A stretch of DNA of 64,000 nt, from the NCBI GenBank assembly GCA_028712075.1, contig JAQTQX010000016.1, positions 38,459 to 102,458 on the forward strand, given 5' to 3'. Shown here piece by piece: positions 15,488-23,127 of the stretch. The stretch comes from Desulfuromonadaceae bacterium (lineage in GTDB: Bacteria > Desulfobacterota > Desulfuromonadia > Geobacterales > Pseudopelobacteraceae). Made by a program: the position numbers and the translations under genes. Each line of letters starts with the position of its first letter. The stretch's first letter is position 1. Under the pieces are notes generated by a model. It had not been told where the DNA came from, made no database searches, and saw nothing but the letters and a program-made list of their open reading frames with translations.

Positions 15488-15808
15488 ATGACCAAATTAC
15501 AAAAAGATAATCTGATGATTCTGCTTGAATCAATGGACAGTAAGATGCAATTGACTTTAGAGGCAGTTACGGTACTCGACCATAAAATTGATTCCGTAAA
15601 AGATGAATTAAAAGAGGATATTGCTGTTCTTGATTGTAAGATTATGGGTCTGAGTAAACGCGTGGATTCGGTTGAAAAAAACCTGTCGGATCGGATTGAT
15701 GCAGTCGACAAGAAAGTTGATGCAGTTCATAAAGAACTGATTGCTCACAGAAATGATACCGAGCTCCACCGAAGTCAACCAAAGCGACCATTGAAACGAG
15801 TTATCTAA
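15488..15808 (+). CDS. Small coiled-coil protein of unknown function
   Basis: 106 residues with GAGGAG before the ATG. Almost the whole protein is heptad-like, with repeated motifs (VLDHKIDSVKDEL, VLDCKIMGLSKRVDSVE, DRIDAVDKKVDAVHKEL) predicting a long amphipathic coiled coil, and a basic tail (SQPKRPLKRVI). No membrane segment or signal peptide. It lies between two copies of the AAAAGGGGACAG repeat and is followed by a good terminator, so it looks expressed as a single gene. I do not recognise a function. Confidence 0.7.
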   Translation: MTKLQKDNLMILLESMDSKMQLTLEAVTVLDHKIDSVKDELKEDIAVLDCKIMGLSKRVDSVEKNLSDRIDAVDKKVDAVHKELIAHRNDTELHRSQPKRPLKRVI

Positions 15809-15839
15809 GAAGATGGCCGTATTACAATAATAAATCACC

Positions 15840-15878
15840 AAAGCCCTCCTGGCCATCCACGATCATGAGGGCTTTTTT
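15840..15878 (+). terminator. Rho-independent terminator after the coiled-coil gene
   Basis: AAAGCCCTC and GAGGGCTTT arms with an 18-base loop and a T run. Confidence 0.75.
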
Positions 15879-15883
15879 GCGAG

Positions 15884-15935
15884 AAAAGGGAACAGATGTA
15901 TTTATTGAAGGTGTTATTTGCCAAATTGACATAAA
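15884..15935 (+). repeat. AAAAGGGGACAG dispersed repeat, copy D
   Basis: AAAAGGGAACAGATGTATTT ... GCCAAATTGACATAAA; as with copy A, it precedes a truncated DUF4160 gene. Confidence 0.8.
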
Positions 15936-16078
15936 TAACGTTATGGGCAAAAGTTCGCCCATATATCAAACAAAATCTATTAAGTAGGGTGATGAAATCA
16001 GATTTTGCATAGATATGTGTCTTCCCATGATTTGAGATATGTTCTTGAACAGTAGAAAGTAGGCGGAAGGAGATTGAA

Positions 16079-16147
16079 ATGCCGACAATCAGTATGTTTT
16101 ATGGGATTATTGTTTCGATGTTTTTTGAGATAAAAGAAACTTCTTGA
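16079..16147 (+). pseudogene. Truncated DUF4160 gene (second copy)
   Basis: ATG at 16079 with GGAAGGAG upstream encodes PTISMFYGIIVSMFF and then six unrelated residues before a stop. Only ~16 codons of DUF4160 survive. The break runs straight into a truncated gene on the other strand, pointing to a deletion or recombination junction near 16125-16135. Confidence 0.7.
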
Positions 16148-16160
16148 TAACATATCTCAT
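16107..16160 (-). pseudogene. N-terminal stub of a ParE-like toxin gene
   Basis: ATG at 16160 overlaps the stop of the ParD-like remnant (ATGA), as in ParDE operons, and encodes MRYVIKKFLLSQK before running into the oppositely oriented DUF4160 stub and a stop. Too short to assign firmly; the call rests on position and the coupled start. Confidence 0.4.
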
Positions 16161-16407
16161 GCCGTTGAGCCGTCTTCTTGTTCTATCTGTGAGATAAAAT
16201 CTTCATATGAACATTCGACAGATTCACTATTAAGCCCTACATCAATAGTGTGTTTTAACGACTTAATTTTGGCCTGATGTATTTCTAGCAAACTGAGACC
16301 GGCCCTCACAACTTCACTTCGAGAGCAGAATCCACCGGCTTTAATTTGTGAATCAATAAAGGGTAGTCATAATGAGATCAGAGTGTTACGCTTGCATTTC
16401 TTCTCAT
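16157..16407 (-). pseudogene. Frameshifted ParD-like (ribbon-helix-helix) antitoxin gene
   Basis: ATG at 16407, with GGGAG upstream, encodes MRRNASVTL; the next in-frame codon is a stop, but the antitoxin resumes in another frame from 16360: FIDSQIKAGG, SRSEVVRAGLSLLE, then an acidic tail ending at 16157. This is a good match to ParD/CopG antitoxins. The spacing is one base off, so a single-base change has broken the gene. Confidence 0.7.
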
Positions 16408-16521
16408 CTGAGTCTCCCACCAAAATGTAATACAATGTACATATACGCCGTCAGTTGTAGATCATCAACGCACAATAAAACTCCAGTCACACACAGCCCC
16501 TGCAATATGTTTCTGAATGCT

Positions 16522-17016
16522 TCAGCGCAGACTGGTGCCGCGAATGGGCCAGAGGTAGTATGGCTTTGCTTCTGGTTTTGGCGCAATGATGCCGGTGGTC
16601 AGATCGGCTGTCCAGATTTCGCTTTGTGACTGGCGGCTGGATGTCCAGTATTCATAATCCCGCACATCGATAAAACCAAGCTGGCGCAGTTTCTGGTAGG
16701 GCCAGCTGTCCATCTTCGCCCGATCATATCCCATTGATTTCGCATACTCAATCAAGGCGGACATCTCCTCTTTGGAAGGGACCCGCCAGTCGGCATATCC
16801 GGCATAATTTGTTTCATTGAGGCGTTTCATATATTCATACACATTGTCGTCGCCACGCCAGACAAGTTGATGCCCTGCCATGTTGGCGTTGCGTGTCCAG
16901 GTAAGTCCGGTATTCTGGTCAACAGCCGTCTTTTCCTGAAAGACGAAATTCGGCTTGGCCGAAGAACAGGCAAACAACAGCAGTACGGCAGGAAACAGCA
17001 GTAATAGTTTTTTCAT
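16522..17016 (-). CDS. DUF1566-domain lipoprotein
   Basis: 164 residues, lipoprotein signal with Cys at residue 17 (LLLFAC). The mature part is a DUF1566 (Lcl C-terminal) domain: VDQNTGLTWTRNANMAG, then YAGYADWRVPSKEEMSALIEY and a late YEYWTSSRQSQSE and YLWPIRG, the hallmark order of this family. The fold resembles C-type lectin or formylglycine-generating-enzyme domains and has no proven catalytic role. It starts three bases after the LpoB stop and is the last gene of the five-gene minus-strand envelope operon. No terminator was found downstream. Confidence 0.85.
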   Translation of the reverse strand: MKKLLLLFPAVLLLFACSSAKPNFVFQEKTAVDQNTGLTWTRNANMAGHQLVWRGDDNVYEYMKRLNETNYAGYADWRVPSKEEMSALIEYAKSMGYDRAKMDSWPYQKLRQLGFIDVRDYEYWTSSRQSQSEIWTADLTTGIIAPKPEAKPYYLWPIRGTSLR

Positions 17017-17019
17017 GAA

Positions 17020-17622
17020 TTACCCTCCAAAAGTCCCGCGAGTGAAAACCTTGCGAATCTCTTTTTCATCCGACCACTCCAGGATGCCGGTCTTCAGGTT
17101 TTTGAGCGACATTGTGAACTTGTAATACACATCAGTTGTGTTGCCGGCCTTCTGGCGTATTTCAGAAAAGTTGGATGTCAACAGGAACTCCGCGCCAAAT
17201 TGCTGGCCAAATGCGACAGCCTTGTTTTTGTCCACCAGGCCGCTGTCGTTCTGTGTTTTGAGCTCTTCAACCGCTTGGGCATCGGTCGTTCGGTCAATAA
17301 AGCGGAATTTACCGGAACGGATCAATTTGGCACGGATCGAATCAGTAATTGACTCCGTATCAATATGCTGCATCGATTTGTTTTTCACGTTGTCCACGCT
17401 TACCACCGGGCGCCGGCCAGATGTCAGCTCCACCATCGGCGGAAAGGTGATCATCGAATCGACCATCGCTTCGGCGATCTGCTGCAGATCGGAGGAGCCG
17501 AATTCCTTTGAAACCGGTTTCGACGAACCGGCATCACCATACTGAATGGTGGACGCGCAACCGGAAATAAACAATGCCGCGACAGCCACCATCATCAAAA
17601 GCTTTCCAATACCGTTTTTCAT
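17020..17622 (-). CDS. lpoB: LpoB-like penicillin-binding protein activator lipoprotein
   Basis: 200 residues from the ATG at 17622, which has GAGGTG at ideal distance; an ATG two codons earlier is too close. Lipoprotein signal with FISGC. The C-terminal domain matches LpoB: SSDLQQIAEAMVDSM, then RPVVSVDNVKNKSMQHIDTE, SIRAKLIRSGKFRFIDR and AEFLLTSNFSE. In Enterobacteria LpoB reaches from the outer membrane to activate PBP1b; in distant bacteria the same domain occurs in operons with YcfL and COG3014 lipoproteins, as here. The partner PBP is not in the window. The role in PBP control is inferred from the family. Confidence 0.85.
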   Translation of the reverse strand: MKNGIGKLLMMVAVAALFISGCASTIQYGDAGSSKPVSKEFGSSDLQQIAEAMVDSMITFPPMVELTSGRRPVVSVDNVKNKSMQHIDTESITDSIRAKLIRSGKFRFIDRTTDAQAVEELKTQNDSGLVDKNKAVAFGQQFGAEFLLTSNFSEIRQKAGNTTDVYYKFTMSLKNLKTGILEWSDEKEIRKVFTRGTFGG

Positions 17623-17674
17623 ATTCATTCACCTCGCTGTATAGTGTGTGTCGATAATAAACAGTGCCTTCACG

Positions 17675-18115
17675 TTAATCCGGTTCACGAATCTTGAGCT
17701 TGAACTCTTTTGCCCGTGGGTCGGGGGCAACCGCCTGGATGGTTTTTGTTTCACGGCCGGTCAAAAGCAACGGTTTCCAGGCGCCTGCTCCGGAATTGAT
17801 CTCAAAACCTCCTGCATCGAACCAGTCAAAACGATACTGAAACGGAAGGGTATCCCTGTCTTTGGAGCGGAGCGTCGCCTGAGCCTTCATGATATCACCG
17901 ACCATCGCACTCTTGATATCGACAATCTGAATATCTCCCTTCAGGCTGCCGCTGTTGAACACAACATTCTTCTCCAGGGTTCGTGCCCCCTGGTCGTCCC
18001 ATGCCGTTCTGGCTGTTGCCTCCACACCGGCGGTTGTGCTGCAGCCGGCCAAACCGAGTACTGCTACTGCGGCAATTGCCGCCATAGCGCTTTTGAGATA
18101 CTGTATTTCATTCAT
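17675..18115 (-). CDS. YcfL family lipoprotein
   Basis: 146 residues from the ATG at 18115 (GGGAGG upstream). Lipoprotein signal ends LGLAGC. The mature domain matches YcfL/DUF1425, a beta-rich periplasmic domain: ARTLEKNVVFNSGSL, DIQIVDIKSAMVGD and RYRFDWFDAGGFEI, with a KTIQAVAPDPRA loop near the end. YcfL and LpoB are neighbours in Escherichia coli too, which supports both calls. Function unknown; probably outer-membrane associated. Confidence 0.82.
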   Translation of the reverse strand: MNEIQYLKSAMAAIAAVAVLGLAGCSTTAGVEATARTAWDDQGARTLEKNVVFNSGSLKGDIQIVDIKSAMVGDIMKAQATLRSKDRDTLPFQYRFDWFDAGGFEINSGAGAWKPLLLTGRETKTIQAVAPDPRAKEFKLKIREPD

Positions 18116-18126
18116 GGCACTCCTCC

Positions 18127-19173
18127 CTATTTCCACGTAAGTGGCTTTTCACTTGAGCCGGGCGTGCTGCCATCACCACCCTGTCTGCTGAAATCCGGCA
18201 GGGTGACATCCGGCGGCGGCACATATTCCAACGCTCGACTGGCCGCTGATTTCAGAAAACGGACAACACATCCCTTGGTGATGCCGAGGTCATCTCCGCT
18301 GATGGCGGCATAACTCTGGTATTTCTCAATCCTGCTGATAATCGCCTGCCCAACCGGCACTTCGTTGCGAAAGGTCTCGCAGGTATCGTCATCCTTTACC
18401 TGCTGAACGGCATATATTTCAACCAGATCCCCCTTGCTGAATCCTGTCTCACTGCCACGATTGAACATAATCTGCTTGCCGGTAACCGTCAAGACTCTGG
18501 CGGGATAAAGGAGAGCAACTGCTTCCTGTGACAACTTTTTTGCCATGTCCCTGGCCAGGGCAACAATGACTTCATCGCTGCCTGACAGCTGACCGATCCT
18601 GGCATGTTCTATCACTTCCTTTTTGCTGAGTTGCCCGCTTGGCGAATCGGGCAGCAGCATGCCGGTTGTCGTATCGACTATCTGAACAGTAGCAGAAAGA
18701 AACAGCATACGACTGAGCGATGCCCGGCCAAGCGCCGGATATTCGGCGATGTCCTGTGTATCCTCGAATCCGTCAATCTGTGGAAGGAAGGCATAGGTTG
18801 CCCCGGCCATCCTGCCGGCCTGAAGCAGCGTCGGATCATTCGGGCCAACCGCGTCGGCTGTTGCTCTCTTCTCAAGATCAGGCGCGCGGTTCCACTCAAC
18901 CAACTGAAATATCCGTGTCGCATTGAGTGCCGATATAAACTGCGTCTCAAGCGAATTGGCCACGCGGCGCAGCTCCAGAGCACGCTTTTTTTTGTCCGCC
19001 ATTTCGATGACCGATGGCTGCACCGTAACGGGGCCGATAAAGACGGTCTCCTTCCCGGTTACGGCTATTTCTGTCTGGATCGGAAGATCAGCGGCTTTTT
19101 CTGCGGCCATAACCGTCAGCGGCATGATAACGGCACCTGCCACGCTGCACAGAATTACTATGTATCTGACCAT
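18127..19173 (-). CDS. CsgG-like exported protein of the LpoB/COG3014 operon
   Basis: 348 residues with a Sec signal peptide (cleavage near VMAAEKA) and no lipobox. The N-terminal two-thirds look like CsgG/HfaB-type domains: GPVTVQPSVIEMADKKKRA, then LETQFISALNATRIFQLVEW, AGATYAFLPQIDGF and VQIVDTTTGM, motifs shared with LpoB and CsgG. Residues ~230-310 form a small beta domain with a KGDLVEIYA motif resembling FlgT C-terminal domains. It follows the COG3014 gene by 11 bases with GAGAGGAGG before the ATG. Probably a periplasmic adaptor; precise role unknown. Confidence 0.65.
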   Translation of the reverse strand: MVRYIVILCSVAGAVIMPLTVMAAEKAADLPIQTEIAVTGKETVFIGPVTVQPSVIEMADKKKRALELRRVANSLETQFISALNATRIFQLVEWNRAPDLEKRATADAVGPNDPTLLQAGRMAGATYAFLPQIDGFEDTQDIAEYPALGRASLSRMLFLSATVQIVDTTTGMLLPDSPSGQLSKKEVIEHARIGQLSGSDEVIVALARDMAKKLSQEAVALLYPARVLTVTGKQIMFNRGSETGFSKGDLVEIYAVQQVKDDDTCETFRNEVPVGQAIISRIEKYQSYAAISGDDLGITKGCVVRFLKSAASRALEYVPPPDVTLPDFSRQGGDGSTPGSSEKPLTWK

Positions 19174-19184
19174 ACTGCCTCCTC

Positions 19185-20612
19185 TCAGTGAAACGTCGTA
19201 ACAGAACTATATATCTGTCGTCCGGCGCGTACAACATGTAATACGGCAGTGCCCCCTCCGGTGATGTCAACTTCAACAGACGTTGGCGTGCCCAGGGGGT
19301 GCTGCAATGTCAGCAGATGGTGCCCAGCCGGCAGTGACACCTTCATGATCTGGGCATTGGCCGGCAGCGTCAGCCAGCTGCGCAGATCGGCGTTTTCGCT
19401 GACCAGATTCCAGACAATAGCGGCAAATTGGCCGAGATCCCCCAGGTTTTTTTTTGCCTGGGCTGACGTAACCCCCTTGCTCACTGCACGGATAATCTGA
19501 CGGGTAGCGATCATCGGTGCTTTTTCCGTGAGAGCTTTAACCGCCAGCGCCCGAATGTCACAAATGGTCTCGGTGCTGCCGACAAAGGCGGTATTGTTGA
19601 AAATACGCAGCGGAGTCGGCTCTGACCATCGTTCCTTATACAGCGGAAACGCAATTGAGACGAGCCCGGCTTTACCAATCGGGATCGGGAGCTTCACTTC
19701 ATATTTCTGCGGGGCGAAGCCGTCCTCGAACAGCACCAGAAGTTTGCCGGAACCGCTTCCAGTGGTAACCTGCCGATCATGCATCGGAAAGCGCTGCTGC
19801 AATTCAGCCAGATCGTCACGCATGTCAAGTTGTGCGGCAAGACGCAGCACATCGTTGAGCAGATAGCTGTTTTCCGGATAAATTTCCAGCGCCTTCTTAT
19901 AGTCGATATAGGCATCATTCGGCTGCTGGAGCAGTTCATAAATAACGGCAGAAACGTAAAATGTGTACGCATTCTGGAACGAGTTTTTCACTTTGCCTGC
20001 CACTTCGTCCATCTGCGCGTACTGGCTGTTTACTCTGGCAATAGAGTTGCTGCTGACCCTCTTTTCAGAGGCCTCTTCACGGCTCTGTTCCAACTCGTTC
20101 TCAAAACGGCTCAGCGCTTCTTCCTGCTCGGCATTGGCTCGCCGTACCTCGACGCCGGCACCTTCGAGATCATTTTTCTTCAGGTAGTTGAGCGCCTGGT
20201 AGTGGTGCAGCAAAACCCGTTCGTACCCTTCTCCTTCGTAGGGTATGGCGTTGTCGTTGACCATCGTGGCAGCAACAGTTGCCCCGAGAGCGGTAGCGCT
20301 GATCAGTGCCTTTTCATCGTTGGTCCTGATTTTCTCCATTGAAGCACTGAAATCCGACATGCTGGCATCACCGGCACCGATGACCTGAGCATAGCGGCCA
20401 TGCTCCATATTGTAGAGGATCAGATCACTACCGGTACGCTCACTTGCCAGGGTCTTTGATAGATCAAGCGGAGAACGATGTGCCATTGAAGATACCAGCG
20501 GCTCAACTTTATAGGGATATGGGGTAAAGGTTGAGGTGGCGGCGCAGCCGGTTACGATCAGAATCGCAGTCAGAAGTACCAGCTGCCGGGATAGTCTCAA
20601 TAATGCGCTCAT
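19185..20612 (-). CDS. COG3014 family lipoprotein
   Basis: 475 residues from the ATG at 20612; an upstream extension would place 17 residues before a clean lipoprotein signal ending IVTGC (Cys 23). The protein has a TPR-like helical core (YERVLLHHYQALNYLKKNDLEGAGVEVRRA, split here by description only around residues 160-190; NDAYIDYKKALEIYPENSYL-type repeat near 245-265) and a beta-rich C-terminal part with a VSLPAGHHLLTLQH motif. This matches COG3014, always found next to LpoB/YcfL-like lipoproteins. It is the first gene of the five-gene operon and is divergent from the methyltransferase gene at 20775. Function unknown. Confidence 0.78.
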   Translation of the reverse strand: MSALLRLSRQLVLLTAILIVTGCAATSTFTPYPYKVEPLVSSMAHRSPLDLSKTLASERTGSDLILYNMEHGRYAQVIGAGDASMSDFSASMEKIRTNDEKALISATALGATVAATMVNDNAIPYEGEGYERVLLHHYQALNYLKKNDLEGAGVEVRRANAEQEEALSRFENELEQSREEASEKRVSSNSIARVNSQYAQMDEVAGKVKNSFQNAYTFYVSAVIYELLQQPNDAYIDYKKALEIYPENSYLLNDVLRLAAQLDMRDDLAELQQRFPMHDRQVTTGSGSGKLLVLFEDGFAPQKYEVKLPIPIGKAGLVSIAFPLYKERWSEPTPLRIFNNTAFVGSTETICDIRALAVKALTEKAPMIATRQIIRAVSKGVTSAQAKKNLGDLGQFAAIVWNLVSENADLRSWLTLPANAQIMKVSLPAGHHLLTLQHPLGTPTSVEVDITGGGTAVLHVVRAGRQIYSSVTTFH

Positions 20613-20774
20613 GTGTTCTCTCTGCTTCAAAAGCGTTTTAGAGATTAACTGCTCATCACTCATCAGGGTACACCATTTTTTGCGTTTGGCAATCTGCTCT
20701 CAAAAGATCGCATGGTATTTTGCGTATGTTTCTGTTATTGACACAGAAAGATGAGACACCTGCCGAGGTTCCAC

Positions 20775-21536
20775 ATGGCTGAAATAATACAGTTTAAAGA
20801 CCATTTTTCCACGCAGTCCGGTGACTATACCCGCTATCGCCCCGGATACCCCGAGGGACTGTTTGCCTGGCTTGCCGCACAGACGGAAGATCATGACATT
20901 GCCTGGGATTGCGGCTGTGGCAATGGTCAGGCATCGGTCGGTCTGGCTCCGTATTACCAGCAGGTCATTGCCACCGATCCAAGCCGGCAGCAGATCGAAA
21001 AAGCCACTCCGAATTCCCGGATCAGGTATGCCGTTGCCTCGGCGGAGCATTCCGGCCTGGCAGACAGCTGCATTGACACGATTCTTGTGGCACAGGCGCT
21101 CCACTGGTTCGATTTTGCACGCTTTTATGAGGAAGTACGGCGGGTTGCAAAACCGGGTGCTGTACTCATGGCACTTTCGTACGGCGAACTGCAGGTATCA
21201 GGTCCCCCTGCTGCAATTCTGTCCCGTTTTTACCATCATATTATCAGCCGGTACTGGCCACCGGAACGAAGGTATGTCGATGATGGGTATACCAGCATCC
21301 CTTTCCCTTTTGCCAGAATTGACCCGCCGCCGTTTGCTATGCAGGCAGAGTGGCATCTTGGACAGTTGCTCGGCTATCTTGGCACCTGGTCGGCGGTCGC
21401 GGAGTACCGACGCATGAATGGGCGCGATCCTCTTGCGTTGGTCGAAGCTGAATTGCGAGCTGCGTGGGGGGACGCAGCACAGGTCAGGCTGGTCAGTTGG
21501 CCGCTGGCACTGCTTGCCGGACACGTAACCGCGTGA
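20775..21536 (+). CDS. Class I SAM-dependent methyltransferase
   Basis: 253 residues from the ATG at 20775, with GAGG eight bases upstream; an ATG eight codons earlier lacks a site. Typical Methyltransf_11 fold: FKDHFSTQSGDYTRYRPGYP leader, motif I as WDCGCGNGQAS near residue 40, ATDPS acidic turn, VASAEHSGL and the ILVAQALHWFD motif common to the small-molecule TMT1/TAM branch. Substrate not predictable; trans-aconitate-like acids are one guess. The stop overlaps the GTG start of an MFS exporter (GTGA), so methylation and export of the same compound is an attractive but untested idea. Confidence 0.88.
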   Translation: MAEIIQFKDHFSTQSGDYTRYRPGYPEGLFAWLAAQTEDHDIAWDCGCGNGQASVGLAPYYQQVIATDPSRQQIEKATPNSRIRYAVASAEHSGLADSCIDTILVAQALHWFDFARFYEEVRRVAKPGAVLMALSYGELQVSGPPAAILSRFYHHIISRYWPPERRYVDDGYTSIPFPFARIDPPPFAMQAEWHLGQLLGYLGTWSAVAEYRRMNGRDPLALVEAELRAAWGDAAQVRLVSWPLALLAGHVTA

Positions 21537-22753
21537 ACGGGGCTGCCGGAAAACAAGCCATTGTGAGCGGGGCTGTCAGTGTCGGCACTCCGGATTTCCG
21601 CCGGATCAACGTGGCGCTTTTTTGCGCCGGATTTGTGACGTTTGTCACGCTCTATGACGTTCAGCCGTTATTGCCGCTTTTTGCGCAGGAATTTGCGATC
21701 TCTCCGGCTGTCGCCAGTCTGCCGCTATCATACGCGACCAGTGCTCTGGCTGTCGGTATGCTGATCGCCGGAACCGTTTCCGAAACAGTGGGTCGCCGGC
21801 CAGTGATGACAGCAGCCGTTTTTCTGACCTCACTTCTGGCGGTGGCAACACTCTTATGCCACTCTTTTGCCTCTCTGCTGACGTTGCGGCTGCTGCAGGG
21901 CCTTGTGCTGGCCGGGGTTCCCTCGGTAGCCATGGCTTATCTCGGCGAGGAGATGGATGCGCAGTCAATTGGCCATGCCATGGGGCTTTACATCAGCGGC
22001 AACGCGGTTGGAGGGATGACCGGGCGGATCGGTTCAGCACTGCTCTGTAGCTATATGCCCTGGCACTCCGCAATTGCGCTGATTGGTGTCAGCAGCTTGC
22101 TGCTCAGCTGCGTTTTTTTGCTGTACTTGCCCGCTTCGCGCAATTTCCACCGGCGACCGTTTCAGATGCGGTATCTTTTCACATCACTGTTCCAGCATCT
22201 GCACGATCGCGGGCTGCTCTGCCTTTACGGACTCGCCTTTCTTTCGATGGGAGGCTTCGTTTCACTCTATAACTATATCGGTTTTCGTTTGCTGGCCGCA
22301 CCGTATAATCTTAGCCAGTTTCAAGTCAGCCTGATTTTTTTGGTCTATCTGCTCGGCTCCTTCAGTTCCGGCATTGTCGGTGGCCTGATTCACCGCTTCG
22401 GCCGTCCTCTCATGATCCGCTTTGCTCTCTCAGTCATGCTGGCGGGTACGCTGTTCACACTCTCTGCATCACTATCGCTGATAGTCGTCGGCGTGGGTGT
22501 GTTTACCTGCGGCTTTTTCAGTGCTCATGCCATTGCATCCAGCTGGGTCGGCCGGCGTGCAAAAGCCGCAAAAGCCCAGGCGTCATCGCTCTATCTCTTT
22601 TCCTACTATCTCGGATCCAGCATATCCGGTACCGTGGGGGGGCTCTTCTGGCAGGGTTTCGGCTGGCATGGTGTGGCGGCGATGATCATTCTGTTGACTA
22701 TGGCGGCTTTGGGAGTGACGGCACTGTTGTTGCGGATGCCGGTTTATGAGTAA
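21533..22753 (+). CDS. MFS transporter, YnfM-like
   Basis: 406 residues from the GTG at 21533, overlapping the previous stop by four bases. Twelve hydrophobic segments; the loop 2-3 motif is seen as GTVSETVGRRPVM, and the second half has GGLIHRFGRPLMI at the equivalent place. The order FVTFVTLYDVQPLLPLFAQ at the first helix is typical of the YnfM / arabinose-efflux branch of the major facilitator superfamily, proton-driven exporters of the inner membrane. Coupling to the methyltransferase suggests joint function. No terminator is evident before the tRNA promoter. Confidence 0.9.
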   Translation: MNGAAGKQAIVSGAVSVGTPDFRRINVALFCAGFVTFVTLYDVQPLLPLFAQEFAISPAVASLPLSYATSALAVGMLIAGTVSETVGRRPVMTAAVFLTSLLAVATLLCHSFASLLTLRLLQGLVLAGVPSVAMAYLGEEMDAQSIGHAMGLYISGNAVGGMTGRIGSALLCSYMPWHSAIALIGVSSLLLSCVFLLYLPASRNFHRRPFQMRYLFTSLFQHLHDRGLLCLYGLAFLSMGGFVSLYNYIGFRLLAAPYNLSQFQVSLIFLVYLLGSFSSGIVGGLIHRFGRPLMIRFALSVMLAGTLFTLSASLSLIVVGVGVFTCGFFSAHAIASSWVGRRAKAAKAQASSLYLFSYYLGSSISGTVGGLFWQGFGWHGVAAMIILLTMAALGVTALLLRMPVYE

Positions 22754-22843
22754 AACGCCGGTCAATAATGCTCCATTGCGGTAAGACATGCGTGATTATA
22801 GCCGGATAGATTACAGGCCCTCTGCACATATTCAAATTAAGTA

Positions 22844-22872
22844 TTGACACAAAAAAGAATATGGGGTAAAAA
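22844..22872 (+). promoter_or_regulatory. Promoter of tRNA-Lys
   Basis: TTGACA (22844-22849), 17 bases, then TAAAAA (22867-22872), ending 12 bases before the tRNA. The -10 box is weak. Confidence 0.5.
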
Positions 22873-22884
22873 GCAATCCTTTTT

Positions 22885-22960
22885 GAGCCGCTAGCTCAGT
22901 CGGTAGAGCACCTGACTTTTAATCAGGTGGTCGTTGGTTCGACCCCAACGCGGCTCACCA
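22885..22960 (+). tRNA. tRNA-Lys (anticodon TTT)
   Basis: 76 bases that fold as a cloverleaf: acceptor GAGCCGC pairs with GCGGCTC, D-arm GCTC...GAGC, anticodon stem CCTGA/TCAGG with TTT at 22918-22920, and T-arm GTTGG-TTCGACC-CCAAC. The CCA end is encoded. The discriminator base is A, as in lysine tRNAs. It stands alone with its own promoter and terminator. Confidence 0.97.
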
Positions 22961-22967
22961 AACATTC

Positions 22968-23010
22968 CAGGCACTTACGTTAATTCGTGAGTGCCTGTTT
23001 TGTTTTTTTT
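22968..23010 (+). terminator. Rho-independent terminator after tRNA-Lys
   Basis: CAGGCACTTACG and CGTGAGTGCCTG pair with one G-U around the loop TTAATT, followed by TTTTGTTTTTTTT. Confidence 0.9.
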
Positions 23011-23127
23011 GGAAAAAGTATGGTATCCGGTAAGGTAGTTGTTGCCATCGCAGAAAATCTTTTAATCTAAGGGGGGGGTGGGACGTTTGACGACATGGTG
23101 CTACAGCAAATTGGATCCTTCTACTCT

